Notes under the pieces: model-generated | What the model was told of the DNA's origin: nothing | Databases searched by the model: none | What the model saw: only the letters and a program-made list of their open reading frames with translations | Part shown: positions 28,941-37,602 of the stretch, one piece after another | Layout: the number at the start of each line of letters is the position of its first letter | How positions within the stretch are numbered: the first letter of the stretch is position 1 | Translations under genes and position numbers: made by a program | Assembly (NCBI RefSeq): GCF_000719705.1 | Contig: NZ_JOHO01000062.1 | Span: 1-64,000 of the forward strand | DNA length: 64,000 nt | Source of the DNA: Streptomyces sp. NRRL S-350 | GTDB taxonomy: Bacteria; Actinomycetota; Actinomycetes; Streptomycetales; Streptomycetaceae | Direction: 5' to 3'

Positions 28941-29363
28941 TCAGCGGATCCCGTTGGCGGGGTGCTCGCTGTCGTAGGCCTCACGGGAGCGGGCGATGTG
29001 GGCCCGGTGTTCGAGTGACCAGTCGGCGAGCGCCTTGACGAGGTGGGTCAGGCTCGCTCCCGTCTGGGTGAGCCGGTAGTCGACCTGGGCCGGCACGGTC
29101 GGATACACGGTCCGAAGGACCAGGCCGTCTCGCTCCAGCCGGCGCACCGTAAGGGTCAGCATGCGCTGGGAGATCCCATGGATGGCGCGCTGAAGTTGCC
29201 GGAAGCGCCGCGGGCCGTTGGCGAGCTCGACGATGACGAGGACCGACCACTTGTCACCGACCCGGTCGAGGACGTCGCGGATCCCGCAGTCGGGGTGATC
29301 CTGCTGTCCGCAGGGTTCGAGTTCGGCGGCACCAGCGGTTACCCCGGTGTGCGTCACTGACAC
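28941..29363 (-). CDS. HxlR-family winged-helix regulator
   Basis: 140 residues from a GTG at 29363 with AAGGAGG upstream. IRDVLDRVGDKWSVLVIVEL, FRQLQRAIHGISQRMLTLTV and RRLERDGLVLRTVYPTVPAQ, followed by VDYRLTQTG, are the full HxlR signature. CGQQDHPDC contributes two cysteines before the helix-turn-helix, as in redox- or quinone-sensing members. It is divergent from the NAD(P)-binding reductase at 29451, which is the likely target, the 87-bp gap being wide enough for a shared operator. Confidence 0.9.
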   Translation of the reverse strand: MSVTHTGVTAGAAELEPCGQQDHPDCGIRDVLDRVGDKWSVLVIVELANGPRRFRQLQRAIHGISQRMLTLTVRRLERDGLVLRTVYPTVPAQVDYRLTQTGASLTHLVKALADWSLEHRAHIARSREAYDSEHPANGIR

Positions 29364-29450
29364 GAAACTGCCTCCTTGTGGGTCGACCTGGACCGGTTGA
29401 AGATCTCACCGTAGTTACTGAAGAGAACCACGGCAGGAGACGGAACCACA

Positions 29451-30266
29451 ATGATCATGGTGACCGGCGCGAACGGACAGCTCGCCTCTCTCACGCTCCA
29501 GGAGTTGGCTGAGCGCCACGTGCCAGCCCTGGGCGGCACTCGATCGCCCGCAGCAGGGCAGCGGCGACTTGATTTCGACGACCCCACGAGCCTCGACCTC
29601 ACCGGCGTTTCCACGCTGGTCCTCGTCTCGGCGGGGTACGCCGAGGACGACCAGGTCATCACCCGACACCAGGCAGCCCTGGACGCTGCGGTGCGCGACG
29701 GCGTGAGCCACGTGGTGTACACCAGCCTGACCGGCGACGGTGATCACCTCGGCTTCGCCCTCGCTCATCGGGCCACCGAGCAACTGATCAAGGCCAGTGG
29801 ACTTGGGTGGACGGTCCTGCGCAACGGGCTCTACGCCGAACTCTTCGGGGCGCTCCTGACCTGGACCGCTGACGGCGTGGAGTCGGCGTTCGGCGACGGC
29901 GCACTCGCCGCTGTGGCACGGGCGGACCTGGCCGCGGCCGCAGCCGTCGTGGCCGGCAACCCGACCGCGCACACCGGCAAGACCTACGACCTCGTCGGCG
30001 AACCGATCACCGCCGTCGGCATCGCCGAATCCCTCGGAGTCGCGCACCGGACCATCGGGCTCGGGGAGTACCGGGCCCAACTCCTCGCTGACGACACGCT
30101 ACTGCCGTTCCAGCCGCCGATGCTCGCCTCGATCGCGACCAGCGTCCGCCACGGGTTCCTCAGCACCACCGGCCCCGACCTCGCCCGACTACTCGACCGA
30201 CCGCTCACCGACCCGCTCGTCGTCGCCACGGACACCGCGGCCGCGATGCGCCCCGACGCCGGCTGA
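29451..30266 (+). CDS. NmrA-like NAD(P)H-dependent oxidoreductase (QOR2-like)
   Basis: 271 residues starting MIMVTGANGQLASLTLQELA, with the NAD(P)-binding G-x-x-G-x-x-x motif at the very N-terminus and VVYTSLTGDGDH plus GLGWTVLRNGLYAE as in the atypical SDRs of the NmrA/QOR2 group. The usual catalytic Tyr-x-x-x-Lys is not evident, normal for this group. AGGAGA precedes the start. Divergent pairing with an HxlR regulator is the classic arrangement for quinone or electrophile detoxification. Confidence 0.85.
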   Translation: MIMVTGANGQLASLTLQELAERHVPALGGTRSPAAGQRRLDFDDPTSLDLTGVSTLVLVSAGYAEDDQVITRHQAALDAAVRDGVSHVVYTSLTGDGDHLGFALAHRATEQLIKASGLGWTVLRNGLYAELFGALLTWTADGVESAFGDGALAAVARADLAAAAAVVAGNPTAHTGKTYDLVGEPITAVGIAESLGVAHRTIGLGEYRAQLLADDTLLPFQPPMLASIATSVRHGFLSTTGPDLARLLDRPLTDPLVVATDTAAAMRPDAG

Positions 30267-30271
30267 CACCG

Positions 30272-30375
30272 ATGGTTCACCGCAATGCGCCACTGTCCAT
30301 CGAAGGCCGCCGTCGCCTGATCGAACGCTGCCGCACCCGGCCGATCGCGCACGTCGCCGCCGAGACGGGTATCTT
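30272..30375 (+). mobile_element. IS481-family transposase N-terminal scrap
   Basis: MVHRNAPLSIEGRRRLIERC followed by RPIAHVAAETGI is the conserved start of IS481 transposases. It is cut after about 34 codons, where a glycosyltransferase remnant on the other strand begins. Confidence 0.7.
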
Positions 30376-30404
30376 CCGGGCGGGGCCGGGCTGGGCGTCT
30401 CGCG

Positions 30405-30840
30405 TGCGGGCCGGGGGCAATGGCCACCACGGTGGTGGCGTTCGGGTTGCCGGGGCCCCACCACCGGTCGGTGTTCTGGGAGCTCACGGCGGTGGGCAGC
30501 CCGGCGGTGCTCCGGGCCGCCGTGCTCGCCGTTCAGTGCCCGCGTCATCTCGAACCTGGCCCAGCCGTGGTGCGCCTGCCACCAGAGGTCGGGCAGCACG
30601 AGCAGCGAGGCGATCACCGCACCCGCGAGCAGTCGGCCACGGTCCGGCGGGCCGGGCCGAGCAGCACCGCGGCCAGCAGGACCGCTGCGAAGGTCGCCGC
30701 GAGCTGGTTGAACTCCGCGCCGAGGCCGACCAGCACCCCTGCGGCGAGCCACCACCGGGTGTCGCCGGTGCGGCCGATCCGCACGACCACGAACGCGACC
30801 GCCGTCCCCCGGACAGTCGCCGCAGGGGCCCGGCGACCGG
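30405..30840 (-). pseudogene. Remnant of a GT39/ArnT-like membrane glycosyltransferase
   Basis: Three minus-strand frames give one coherent order. RWWLAAGVLVGLGAEFNQLA and LAAVLLGPARR come first, then AGAVIASLLVLPDLWWQAHH and GWARFEMTRALN, then SQNTDRWWGPGNPNATTVVA. This is the middle of a polytopic PMT/ArnT-type transferase. At least two frameshifts and loss of both ends make it non-functional. Confidence 0.55.
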
Positions 30841-30861
30841 GTCGGCCGGGCCCCACCGTAG

Positions 30862-31266
30862 TCAGCGGGTGTCGGTGCGCTTTTCGAGGCGGGTGCCGTG
30901 GCGAAGGGTGATCGACATCAGGTCGCTGGGGGCGTCCAGCTCCAGGCGGTGCCAGCGGCCGCGGGGGACGATCACGGCGGTGCCGGCCTGCAACTGCACC
31001 ATGTCCTCGGCTCCTCCGGCCCCGGCGGGACGGAAGTAGAGGCGGACGCCGCCGGTCAGGCAGCACACCGCCTCCTCGGCCTCCGGGTGCATCTCCCAGT
31101 GATCAGCGTGAACGTCGGCGTCGGTCTCCACGTGGAACGTCGCGATCTGCCAGGCGCCGGAGTCACTGCCCGTCATCCGCCGTTCGGCGACTCGGACGTC
31201 GCCGTCGGAGTGGATGTGCAGCGCTGAGGCGAACAGGTCGATGGATGAGATGGGTGTCGTCGTCAT
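30862..31266 (-). CDS. Cupin-domain protein
   Basis: 134 residues. The cupin motifs are HADHWEMHPEAEEAVCCLTG (with the H-x-H/E metal ligands) and TAVIVPRGRWHRLEL with the second histidine. Its ATG overlaps the stop of the MFS exporter gene as ATGA, so the two are co-translated and co-regulated. Role could be sensing or modifying the exported compound. Cytoplasmic. Confidence 0.85.
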   Translation of the reverse strand: MTTTPISSIDLFASALHIHSDGDVRVAERRMTGSDSGAWQIATFHVETDADVHADHWEMHPEAEEAVCCLTGGVRLYFRPAGAGGAEDMVQLQAGTAVIVPRGRWHRLELDAPSDLMSITLRHGTRLEKRTDTR

Positions 31267-32711
31267 GACGGCGTTCCTTCCAGTCGGTTCTCTGCGGGGG
31301 CGGCGGGTCGCGGGACGGGTGTTCCGGTGCGGCGGCGGGGCAGCACGCCGATCGCCACGGCCGCCGCGAGAAGGAAGAGGGCGGCGGCGACGGCCAGGCC
31401 CAGGGCGTAGCCGTCGTCGAGCGCGGCGGGGTCGGTGGCTGTGCCGGTGCGGTGTGCGGCGAGGGTGGCCAGGGCGGCCAGGCCGATGCAGCCGCCGAGT
31501 TGGCGGGAGCTGTTCATGAGGCCGGAGGCCATGCCGGCCTCGCGGAGGACGATGCCGGTGGTCGCGGCGGCGGCGACCGGGGCCAGGACCAGTCCGGTGC
31601 CGACGCTGGTGATGACGGACGGGCCGAGCACGTCGGTGAGGAAGCCGCCGTCAGGGCTGATGAAGGCGAACCAAGCTAGGCCGGCAGCGGCCAGCAGGGC
31701 GCCGGGCACCAGGGACATGCGGGGGGTGCGGGTGGCGGTGACGCGGGTCGCGACGATGGTGCCCGCTACCAGGCCCGCCGAGAAGGGCAGGAACGCGGCG
31801 CCGGTAGCCGCGGCACTCATGCCCAGGACCTGCTGCAGGTGCAGGGACACGAAGTAGAACGCCGCGAACTGCCCGGCTGCAGCCAGGAACACCAGCACGT
31901 TGGCGCCGGCGATCCAGCGGCTGCGCAGCAGGCCGAGGCGCAACAGCGGTGCGGGGGTCCTCGTTTCGGCGAAGGCGAAGGCGACCAACAGCGTGGCCGC
32001 GGTGGCGAGGGTCGCCACCGTGGCCGGGGATCCCCACCCGAGGGTGTCGGTGCGTACGACACCGAACACGAGCAGCCCGACTCCGCCGGTCGCCAGGACG
32101 GCGCCGAGCACGTCCAGCCTCTCGCGCCGAACGGGCTGTGGTCCGGCGGGCACGCCCGCGCAAGCCAGCGCGAGAGCCGCCGCCACGACAGGCAGGTTGA
32201 CCAGCATCACCCAGCGCCAGCCCGCGTACTCGGTCAGCAGTCCACCCGCCAGCACGCCAAGCGCTCCCCCTGCGGCGTTCACGGCGCTCCACACCCCGAG
32301 CGCGCGGACACGCCGGGGGCCCTCGGCGAAGGTGGTGGTGAGCATCGCCAGCGCGGCCGGGGCAGCCGCGGCGGCGCCCAAGCCCTGCCCGGCGCGGGCG
32401 GTGATCAGTTGCCAGGAGGTCTGGGCCAGCCCGCCTGCCAGCGAGCACAGCCCGAAGACGGCCAGGCCCAGCAGGAAGAGCCGACGCCGGCCGTACAGGT
32501 CGCAAGCGCGGCCGCCCAGCAGCAGGAATCCGCCGAAGGTGAGCGCGTAGACGTGCACGACCCACGACAGGTCGAGCGGCGCGAATCCCAGCGCGGTGCG
32601 GATCGCGGGTAGTGCGACGTTGACCACCGACATGTCCAGGGCGAAGACGAACTGGGCGGCGGCAGCAGCCGCCAGCACTGCTCCGGGACGCCCTCGTAAG
32701 TTTTTATACAT
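31263..32711 (-). CDS. MFS drug exporter, DHA2-type
   Basis: 482 residues with about 14 hydrophobic segments. FALDMSVVNVALPAIRTAL is motif D1 of the DHA2 group, GRACDLYGRRRLFLLGLAVF is motif A, and RAGQGLGAAAAAPAALAML is motif B. It should export a drug or metabolite using the proton gradient across the cytoplasmic membrane. No clear ribosome site precedes the ATG, which sits in a TACATGTA palindrome within a TTACATGTATAA context that may be the operator of the divergent TetR gene. The cupin gene follows by ATGA overlap. Confidence 0.9.
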   Translation of the reverse strand: MYKNLRGRPGAVLAAAAAAQFVFALDMSVVNVALPAIRTALGFAPLDLSWVVHVYALTFGGFLLLGGRACDLYGRRRLFLLGLAVFGLCSLAGGLAQTSWQLITARAGQGLGAAAAAPAALAMLTTTFAEGPRRVRALGVWSAVNAAGGALGVLAGGLLTEYAGWRWVMLVNLPVVAAALALACAGVPAGPQPVRRERLDVLGAVLATGGVGLLVFGVVRTDTLGWGSPATVATLATAATLLVAFAFAETRTPAPLLRLGLLRSRWIAGANVLVFLAAAGQFAAFYFVSLHLQQVLGMSAAATGAAFLPFSAGLVAGTIVATRVTATRTPRMSLVPGALLAAAGLAWFAFISPDGGFLTDVLGPSVITSVGTGLVLAPVAAAATTGIVLREAGMASGLMNSSRQLGGCIGLAALATLAAHRTGTATDPAALDDGYALGLAVAAALFLLAAAVAIGVLPRRRTGTPVPRPAAPAENRLEGTPS

Positions 32712-32767
32712 GTAAGGAAAGTAGCTTCAGGGATCGCCGCTGTCGAGGCCTGGGGGAAGATGAGGGC

Positions 32768-33436
32768 ATGCCGCAACCGTCCGCACCGCGCAAAGCCCTC
32801 GGCCGACCTCCACGCATCTCCCGCGAGGAGGTCGTCGAGACGGCTCGCCGGATCGTGGACACGGAAGGCGTGGACCGGCTGACCATGCGGCGGCTGGCCA
32901 CAGAGATCGGCAGTACGCCGATGGCGCTCTACCACCACGTCCGCAACAAGGACGAACTGCTCGTCCTGCTGCTGGACGACTACGCCGCGCGGACGCTGCA
33001 CCGGCCAGAACTGCCCGCCCAGCCTCGCGAGCGGATCGTCGTCACCGCCGCCGCGATCCACCAGGCGCTCGCCGCCTGCCCCTGGATCGTGGAGGTGCTG
33101 ACCGCCGACGACCTGATGTCCACATCCGCCCTGTGGTTCGTCGAGCAGATCGTCGACGGCCTCGTCGAGTGCGGCCTGCCTCCCGAGCGGGCCGTACACG
33201 CGTACCGCGCGATCTGGTACTACACCGCCGGAGAGATCGTGGTCCGGACGACAGCGGCCCGGCGGCACACGGACGATGACCGTCCCACCTACCGGGCGCG
33301 AGTCTTCGCCGATCTCGACCCGAGCGAGCTACCCCGCTTGGCCCAGGTCGCGGACCAATGGGCGCCGCTGACCGCCGAGGACACCTACCTGGACGGGCTC
33401 CGTGCGCTGGTGGACGGCCTCCTGACTCCCCGCTGA
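32768..33436 (+). CDS. TetR repressor of the MFS/cupin pair
   Basis: 222 residues with SREEVVETARRIVDTEGVDR, then the helix-turn-helix MRRLATEIGSTPMALYHHVR and NKDELLVLLLDDY, as in the classic TetR_C subgroup (tetracycline-type). It diverges from the MFS exporter at 32711 with only 56 bp between starts. The arrangement strongly suggests drug- or metabolite-induced export with autoregulation. Confidence 0.9.
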   Translation: MPQPSAPRKALGRPPRISREEVVETARRIVDTEGVDRLTMRRLATEIGSTPMALYHHVRNKDELLVLLLDDYAARTLHRPELPAQPRERIVVTAAAIHQALAACPWIVEVLTADDLMSTSALWFVEQIVDGLVECGLPPERAVHAYRAIWYYTAGEIVVRTTAARRHTDDDRPTYRARVFADLDPSELPRLAQVADQWAPLTAEDTYLDGLRALVDGLLTPR

Positions 33437-33558
33437 CCTGCTCATTCCACTGACGGGAGGGGGTTGTTCCGATGCGCTGTCCCCCTTCCTCCCCCGCTGG
33501 TTCGGCCTCGTCCTCAGCTCGGGCAGCGAGTTACTCGGCCCGGTCGCGTCGGGGGTAG

Positions 33559-33707
33559 GCGAGCTCCATCCCGACGATCCCAGGACTGCCGACCATGCCC
33601 GGGCCTGGGCCGCGCGGACCGGACTCTACGCATCCGCACAGCTTGCCGAACGCGCCTACAGCCGACCGTGCGACCAGTCCGCCACCTGGGCCTACCCCGC
33701 CGCGAAA
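33559..33707 (+). pseudogene. Duplicated scrap of the terpene synthase gene at 59 kb
   Basis: The frame ELHPDDPRTADHARAWAART and GLYASAQLAERAYSR nearly equals residues 18-60 of the terpene synthase at 59048, and the DNA is almost identical over more than 100 bp. No start codon, no catalytic domain. It shows a local duplication followed by loss. Confidence 0.7.
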
Positions 33708-34433
33708 GCACCCACCGGTCCGGGTGGTCGAGCAGCAGGCCGCTCGGTGCGGGCCACGAGTTCCCTGACGCTCTCGTGATCTGCCGGAATTGCTGTGAAA
33801 GCGTCGGCCTCGTGGTGCCCGCACGGCTGCTCGGTGCCGGTGGTGCGGGCAGTCATGAGACACGCTCGGATGTGCATTGCAGGGCCACCCACTGACCATC
33901 CCATCTGCAAACGCACGGTCGACTGGAAACTGGACCCCAAGCAACTCGACGGGTTCAAAGACGGCGGCAAGTACTTCTCGGGCGACTATCCACGCAAGGA
34001 AGCCGGGTCCCTGATCTACGAAGTCAGGCGAAGCTGGTTGAGCAACCCGCCTGGCAACGGGTTGGAGCCGGGGCCGGGTTCGGGTCTTGGTGATCGGCTC
34101 CGTAGACCCGACCCCGAAGAAGTGGCTCGTCATCCACGCCGCCCAGGCCTCCAGCCCCACCGACAACGCACACGCATGCCGAACAGCTGGTGCCCGCGAC
34201 GATGGGCGGTGTCGTGTTCGGGAACGGCCCCGTCGTGCTCTCGCGGCCCGTCGTCGTCGTGGCCGCGGACCATCCTGCACCACTGACCGCGCCAGCACTC
34301 GGCGCTGGCGGGAAATGCGAACAGGCGGCGGGGAGCGATGTGAGTATGTGACTCTGGTCGGGGTTCAGGTGACACCGGTCCGAAGGACCAGCCACCCCGA
34401 CCATCAGGCACAGCTGGCCAAGAGGGGGACGGA
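33708..34433. other. No confident gene; coding-like scraps
   Basis: A frame at about 33890-34060 reads TVDWKLDPKQLDGFKDGGKY and SLIYEVRRSW with protein character but no usable ends. Another near 34190-34345 reads LVPATMGGVVFGNGPVVLSR before a TGA. I could not join them or name a family. Confidence 0.3.
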
Positions 34434-34847
34434 ATGCGCATAAGGATGGGGCGACACGCGGCGGCCAAGGCCGCGGCGGTCGCGGCGTTGACTGCCGGCG
34501 CGATGGGCCTGGCGACGGGAAACGCCTTTGCCGCCGGGCCGGGCGGGGCGGAGGCGTGCCCGAGTGGCAACGTCTGCCTGTACTACAACTCGCCCGGGTA
34601 CAACTGGGGTTCGTGGGAGGACTGGTCGCCCAACCAGATCGTCTACCTGGGTGGCGCCACGTTCAGCCACTGGGGGAACGGTTCCGGTTATGGCCAGGTC
34701 GTCCTGGGCAACGCCGCCTCCATCGTGAACAACACCGGTCACACCGTGTGGGTCACGGACGACAACAACCACAAGTACGACTATCTCAACGGCTATGCGG
34801 GCAGTCTCAACTCGACGGCAAACCACGATGTGTGGCTGCAGTCCTGA
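34434..34847 (+). CDS. Secreted I36-like protein
   Basis: 137 residues with a Sec signal peptide (RHAAAKAAAVAALTAGAMGL, cleaved near NAFAAGPG). The mature part begins CPSGNVCLYYNSPGYNWGSW, the pattern of peptidase-inhibitor I36/beta-gamma-crystallin-like secreted proteins of streptomycetes: C-P-x-G-x-x-C-L-Y/F, aromatic-rich, four-stranded. GGACGGA lies upstream. It may be a protease inhibitor or envelope-stress protein. It is convergent with a second protein of the same type at 35050, with a terminator between. Confidence 0.75.
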   Translation: MRIRMGRHAAAKAAAVAALTAGAMGLATGNAFAAGPGGAEACPSGNVCLYYNSPGYNWGSWEDWSPNQIVYLGGATFSHWGNGSGYGQVVLGNAASIVNNTGHTVWVTDDNNHKYDYLNGYAGSLNSTANHDVWLQS

Positions 34848-34875
34848 GGCTCCGTAGATATGGGCTGCAGGACCC

Positions 34876-34905
34876 GCCCCCTGCACCAGCCGGTGCAGGG
34901 GGCCT
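34876..34905. terminator. Terminator of the first I36-like gene
   Basis: GCCCCCTGCACC at 34876-34887 pairs perfectly with GGTGCAGGGGGC at 34892-34903 around AGCC. Confidence 0.8.
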
Positions 34906-35049
34906 TCGCGATACTTGCCGCTCGTCGGCCGCACATCGCCGGCGACTCACCGAAGGTGGCCACACCTCTCGGTCCACCACGGCGGGTGACCAACCGGGGA
35001 TCCGGGCCCGCGCGGGCCCACAACCCAGGAATACTGCCGGTCTAACGCC

Positions 35050-35451
35050 TCAGTCGCCGGACGCAGTGCCGCAGCTCGGGCCGCCCGGACCGTCGAACTG
35101 CACCGAGCTGAAGAAGTTCTGGTAGTCCGGGAAGAAGTTCCCCCTGCCAGTCGGCCCGCTGGAGGTGACCGCCGTGCAGCCGGTGTAGTTCGCGTCGGAC
35201 CACAGGTGGACGGTCGAAGCGGTCCGGTTCCAATCCGACTTCGCCCGGTCGTTCATTCCGAGCGCCGCGAGGTCCGGCGTGCTCCCCGTCAGCCTGATCA
35301 TGTCGCCGGTGCCGTCCAGGCCCGAGAACATGCAGTAGTAGCCGGCCGGGCATCGGTCATACCCGCTGGCCGCATGGGCCGTGGTGACCGGCAGCGTCAT
35401 GGCAGCCCCGGCGACCACTGGAACCAGCAGCGCACGCAACGTTTCCCTCAT
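35050..35451 (-). CDS. Second secreted I36-like protein
   Basis: 133 residues from an ATG at 35451; a further upstream start is possible but lacks support. The signal peptide is MRETLRALLVPVVAGAAMTL to AHAAS. The mature start YDRCPAGYYCMFSGLDGTGD repeats the C-P-A-G-x-x-C-x-F pattern, and the region NFFSSVQFDGPG matches the family end. Four cysteines could form two disulfides. It is convergent with the paralogue at 34434 but only distantly similar, so not a recent duplicate. Confidence 0.75.
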   Translation of the reverse strand: MRETLRALLVPVVAGAAMTLPVTTAHAASGYDRCPAGYYCMFSGLDGTGDMIRLTGSTPDLAALGMNDRAKSDWNRTASTVHLWSDANYTGCTAVTSSGPTGRGNFFPDYQNFFSSVQFDGPGGPSCGTASGD

Positions 35452-35472
35452 CAACCTGGTGCTCCAAAGCAT

Positions 35473-35824
35473 CGCCGACTCACGCGCGGAAAAGTGATCG
35501 ACATCATCAACGAACCCCTCGTGCAGCCGTAACGGCAGCAGAGCACGGTCAGCTGATAGGCCAAGCCATCACGGATCACCCGGTCACCGCGGTCCAAGGC
35601 GGCTTGGGCGAAGCTGCGGCCGAGGCCGAGCGTGCCGCATCAGCGCCCCAAGTGGCCGCCCGATCAAGCCGAACGGCTGCCCCTCGCGCCAGCGTCTCCA
35701 GATCTCGTCCTGCTGAGCCGGCGAAACCCGTAGGCACGCACCTGTGCCTCCACGATCACATGATCATCCGGCGGCGGTGCGTTGATCACTTGAGGGTGCC
35801 ATCGTTTGACGACAGGGCTTCGGA
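35473..35824. other. Gap holding only an IS30 scrap
   Basis: Apart from the IS30 fragment at 35630-35724, I see no gene or strong hairpin. Confidence 0.4.
35630..35724 (-). mobile_element. IS30-family transposase N-terminal scrap
   Basis: The minus strand reads SPAQQDEIWRRWREGQPFGL and IGRPLGALMRH, the helix-turn-helix region at the start of IS30 transposases. No DDE domain follows. Confidence 0.6.
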
Positions 35825-36550
35825 TCAGTCCGTTCGCCCCCGCAGGGAGAGCACGGCGTGGAGTGCCGAGGCGCTGTCGAGAAGGGCTGCGGATCGCGTG
35901 GTGATACCGGCGTCCCTGGCGGCCAGCACCGATTCGACGTCCCGCGATCGGCGGGCGTTCCAGAGCTGCGGCATGAGGGCCCGGAGCGGTGTGATGCGGT
36001 ATCCGGCCTTGCGCAACTGGTGCACGATCCGTGCGTCGCGCACCTGGGCCGGTGTGTAGCGACGCGTTCCGCGCACGGGGTCGCGGTCAGGGACGACGAG
36101 ACCCTCCGCATGCCAGTGCCGCAACGTCGAGGGGCGTACACCGAGGGCGGCGGCGAGTTCGGAGATGCTCATCGCGTCCGAGGCGCGTACGTCGTCGATC
36201 GACTCGCGGGAGATCGCGCGGGCGGCGTCCTTGGCCTGCCTCAGTTCGGCGCGCTCCCGGTCGAGTCGGGCGTGCGCCGCGTCGAGAAGGGCCAGGGCCT
36301 GCGAGACGGGGCACCGGTGGAAGGCCCGGACGATCTTCTTGGCCTCGATCGGCCCCACCGCCGCGGCGAGGTTCCGGTAGGCCAGGGCGGACTGCAGATG
36401 CACCTCGCCGTAGGTCCGGTATCCCGTGGCCGTGCGCGCCGCCGCCGGGAGCACGCCGTCGCGTTCGAGGTTGCGGACCTGTTGTACGGAGTATCCGACG
36501 CTGCGTGCGACATCAGCAGTCCGCATACCCGCTGATTTGAGACTTGGCAT
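35825..36550 (-). CDS. MerR-type regulator with two MerR DNA-binding domains
   Basis: 241 residues. The first helix-turn-helix, MRTADVARSVGYSVQQVRNL (residues 9-28), is followed by ERDGVLPAAARTATGYRTYG. A second complete MerR domain begins at about residue 125: SISELAAALGVRPSTLRHWH, then EGLVVPDRDPVRGTRRY. An Arg/Glu-rich helix (RAELRQAKDAARAIS) joins them. Most MerR proteins have one such domain and dimerise; two in one chain could bind as an intramolecular pair. No cysteine-rich metal site is seen. It is divergent from the DUF6194 gene at 36623, its likely target. Confidence 0.85.
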   Translation of the reverse strand: MPSLKSAGMRTADVARSVGYSVQQVRNLERDGVLPAAARTATGYRTYGEVHLQSALAYRNLAAAVGPIEAKKIVRAFHRCPVSQALALLDAAHARLDRERAELRQAKDAARAISRESIDDVRASDAMSISELAAALGVRPSTLRHWHAEGLVVPDRDPVRGTRRYTPAQVRDARIVHQLRKAGYRITPLRALMPQLWNARRSRDVESVLAARDAGITTRSAALLDSASALHAVLSLRGRTD

Positions 36551-36622
36551 GCGGAAACCCTATGCCAGAGGCGATCCAGGACCAGAAGTCTCCACAAGCA
36601 CTTCAATGGAACGCTGGAGCAC

Positions 36623-37099
36623 ATGACGAGTGAAGAGATCATCAGCTTCGTGGATGCCCTCGACGGCGTCCTGACCCTCAAGCCCGCACCCGGCGACGGC
36701 ACGCCGGAGATCAGCTGGGGCGACACGTTCTTCTACTACGCCCCCGACGGCGTCACGCCGACCGCGTCCCAGCCCTTCGCGACCATCGTGACCAAGGACT
36801 ACCCCGGTGACGAGTCGTCCCGCCTGGACCGGCCGGGCGCCTTCCGTGTGAACATCGCCGCCGGCAAGGACGCGTTCATCCGGTGGACCGGGCACGCGCC
36901 GCGCGAACCGGCCTCCGCCGAGGTCGACCCCGGCGCCGCCGACATCGTGATCGCGCACCCCGTGTACGGCAGCCTGGGCTGGCTGGCCGTGGTGAACCCG
37001 GGCGAGCGCACGCAGGCCGCAACACGTGAGCTGCTGCGAGACGCCCACCACCTTGCACGATCACGCCACGAGCGACGCACCGAACCGACAGCATGGTGA
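36623..37099 (+). CDS. DUF6194-family protein
   Basis: 158 residues starting at an ATG with GGAG upstream. Conserved-type blocks: GVLTLKPAPGDGTPEISWGD, FFYYAPDG, QPFATIVTKDYPGDESSRLD and YGSLGWLAVVNPG. The pattern fits the DUF6194 family, of unknown biochemical role. Divergent from the double-domain MerR regulator across 72 bp, which suggests it answers that regulator's signal. Confidence 0.75.
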   Translation: MTSEEIISFVDALDGVLTLKPAPGDGTPEISWGDTFFYYAPDGVTPTASQPFATIVTKDYPGDESSRLDRPGAFRVNIAAGKDAFIRWTGHAPREPASAEVDPGAADIVIAHPVYGSLGWLAVVNPGERTQAATRELLRDAHHLARSRHERRTEPTAW

Positions 37100-37144
37100 A
37101 GGAGCTACGGTCCGCAGCGGGAGCGGATCGAGAGCCCCTGGCAC

Positions 37145-37411
37145 TCACTCCTGTCCGTAGTCGTCCTCGTCCAGCGCAGACGCATCCGGGTCGCGCAGCG
37201 GCCGCAGGTCGCCGGCGGCCGGAGTCGAGGCGGCCCGAGTCGAGCCGGCCCGAGTCGAGGCGGTGAAGCTGTAGCGGCCGAGCAGATTCAGGTTGCGGTG
37301 CTCGAGCGGGGACAGCCGGGCGATGTCCTCGCCCGGTATCTCGTGGCCCTCGGCCTCCAACTGGGCGATGGCGGCGTCGATGTACTTGGTCGTCCAGAGC
37401 ACGATGGCGCC
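37145..37411 (-). mobile_element. Tn3-family transposase C-terminal fragment
   Basis: The minus strand reads VLWTTKYIDAAIAQLEAEGH and ARLSPLEHRNLNLLGRYSF, ending PLRDPDASALDEDDYGQE. This is the C-terminus of Tn3-type transposases. A 15-bp unit (GAGTCGAGGCGGCCC-like) is present three times at 37222-37264, adding about ten residues not seen in the usual sequence. The catalytic domain is gone. Confidence 0.75.
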
Positions 37412-37602
37412 GCCTGCCCGGTGGTGGTCGACATGCTGTCGTTCACGACATCGGTAACCGCCGCCGTCGAGGCAGGGACCCAGGTCGGGCGACCTCCACC
37501 GGTCCGTCCGCCGGGCCTGACGGCTCGCCGAGTGCACGCGTGCGCCACCAGGCGTGACGCGGATCACAGGGAACTCCGTGGGGCCAGCGGACAGGGAAGG
37601 GC

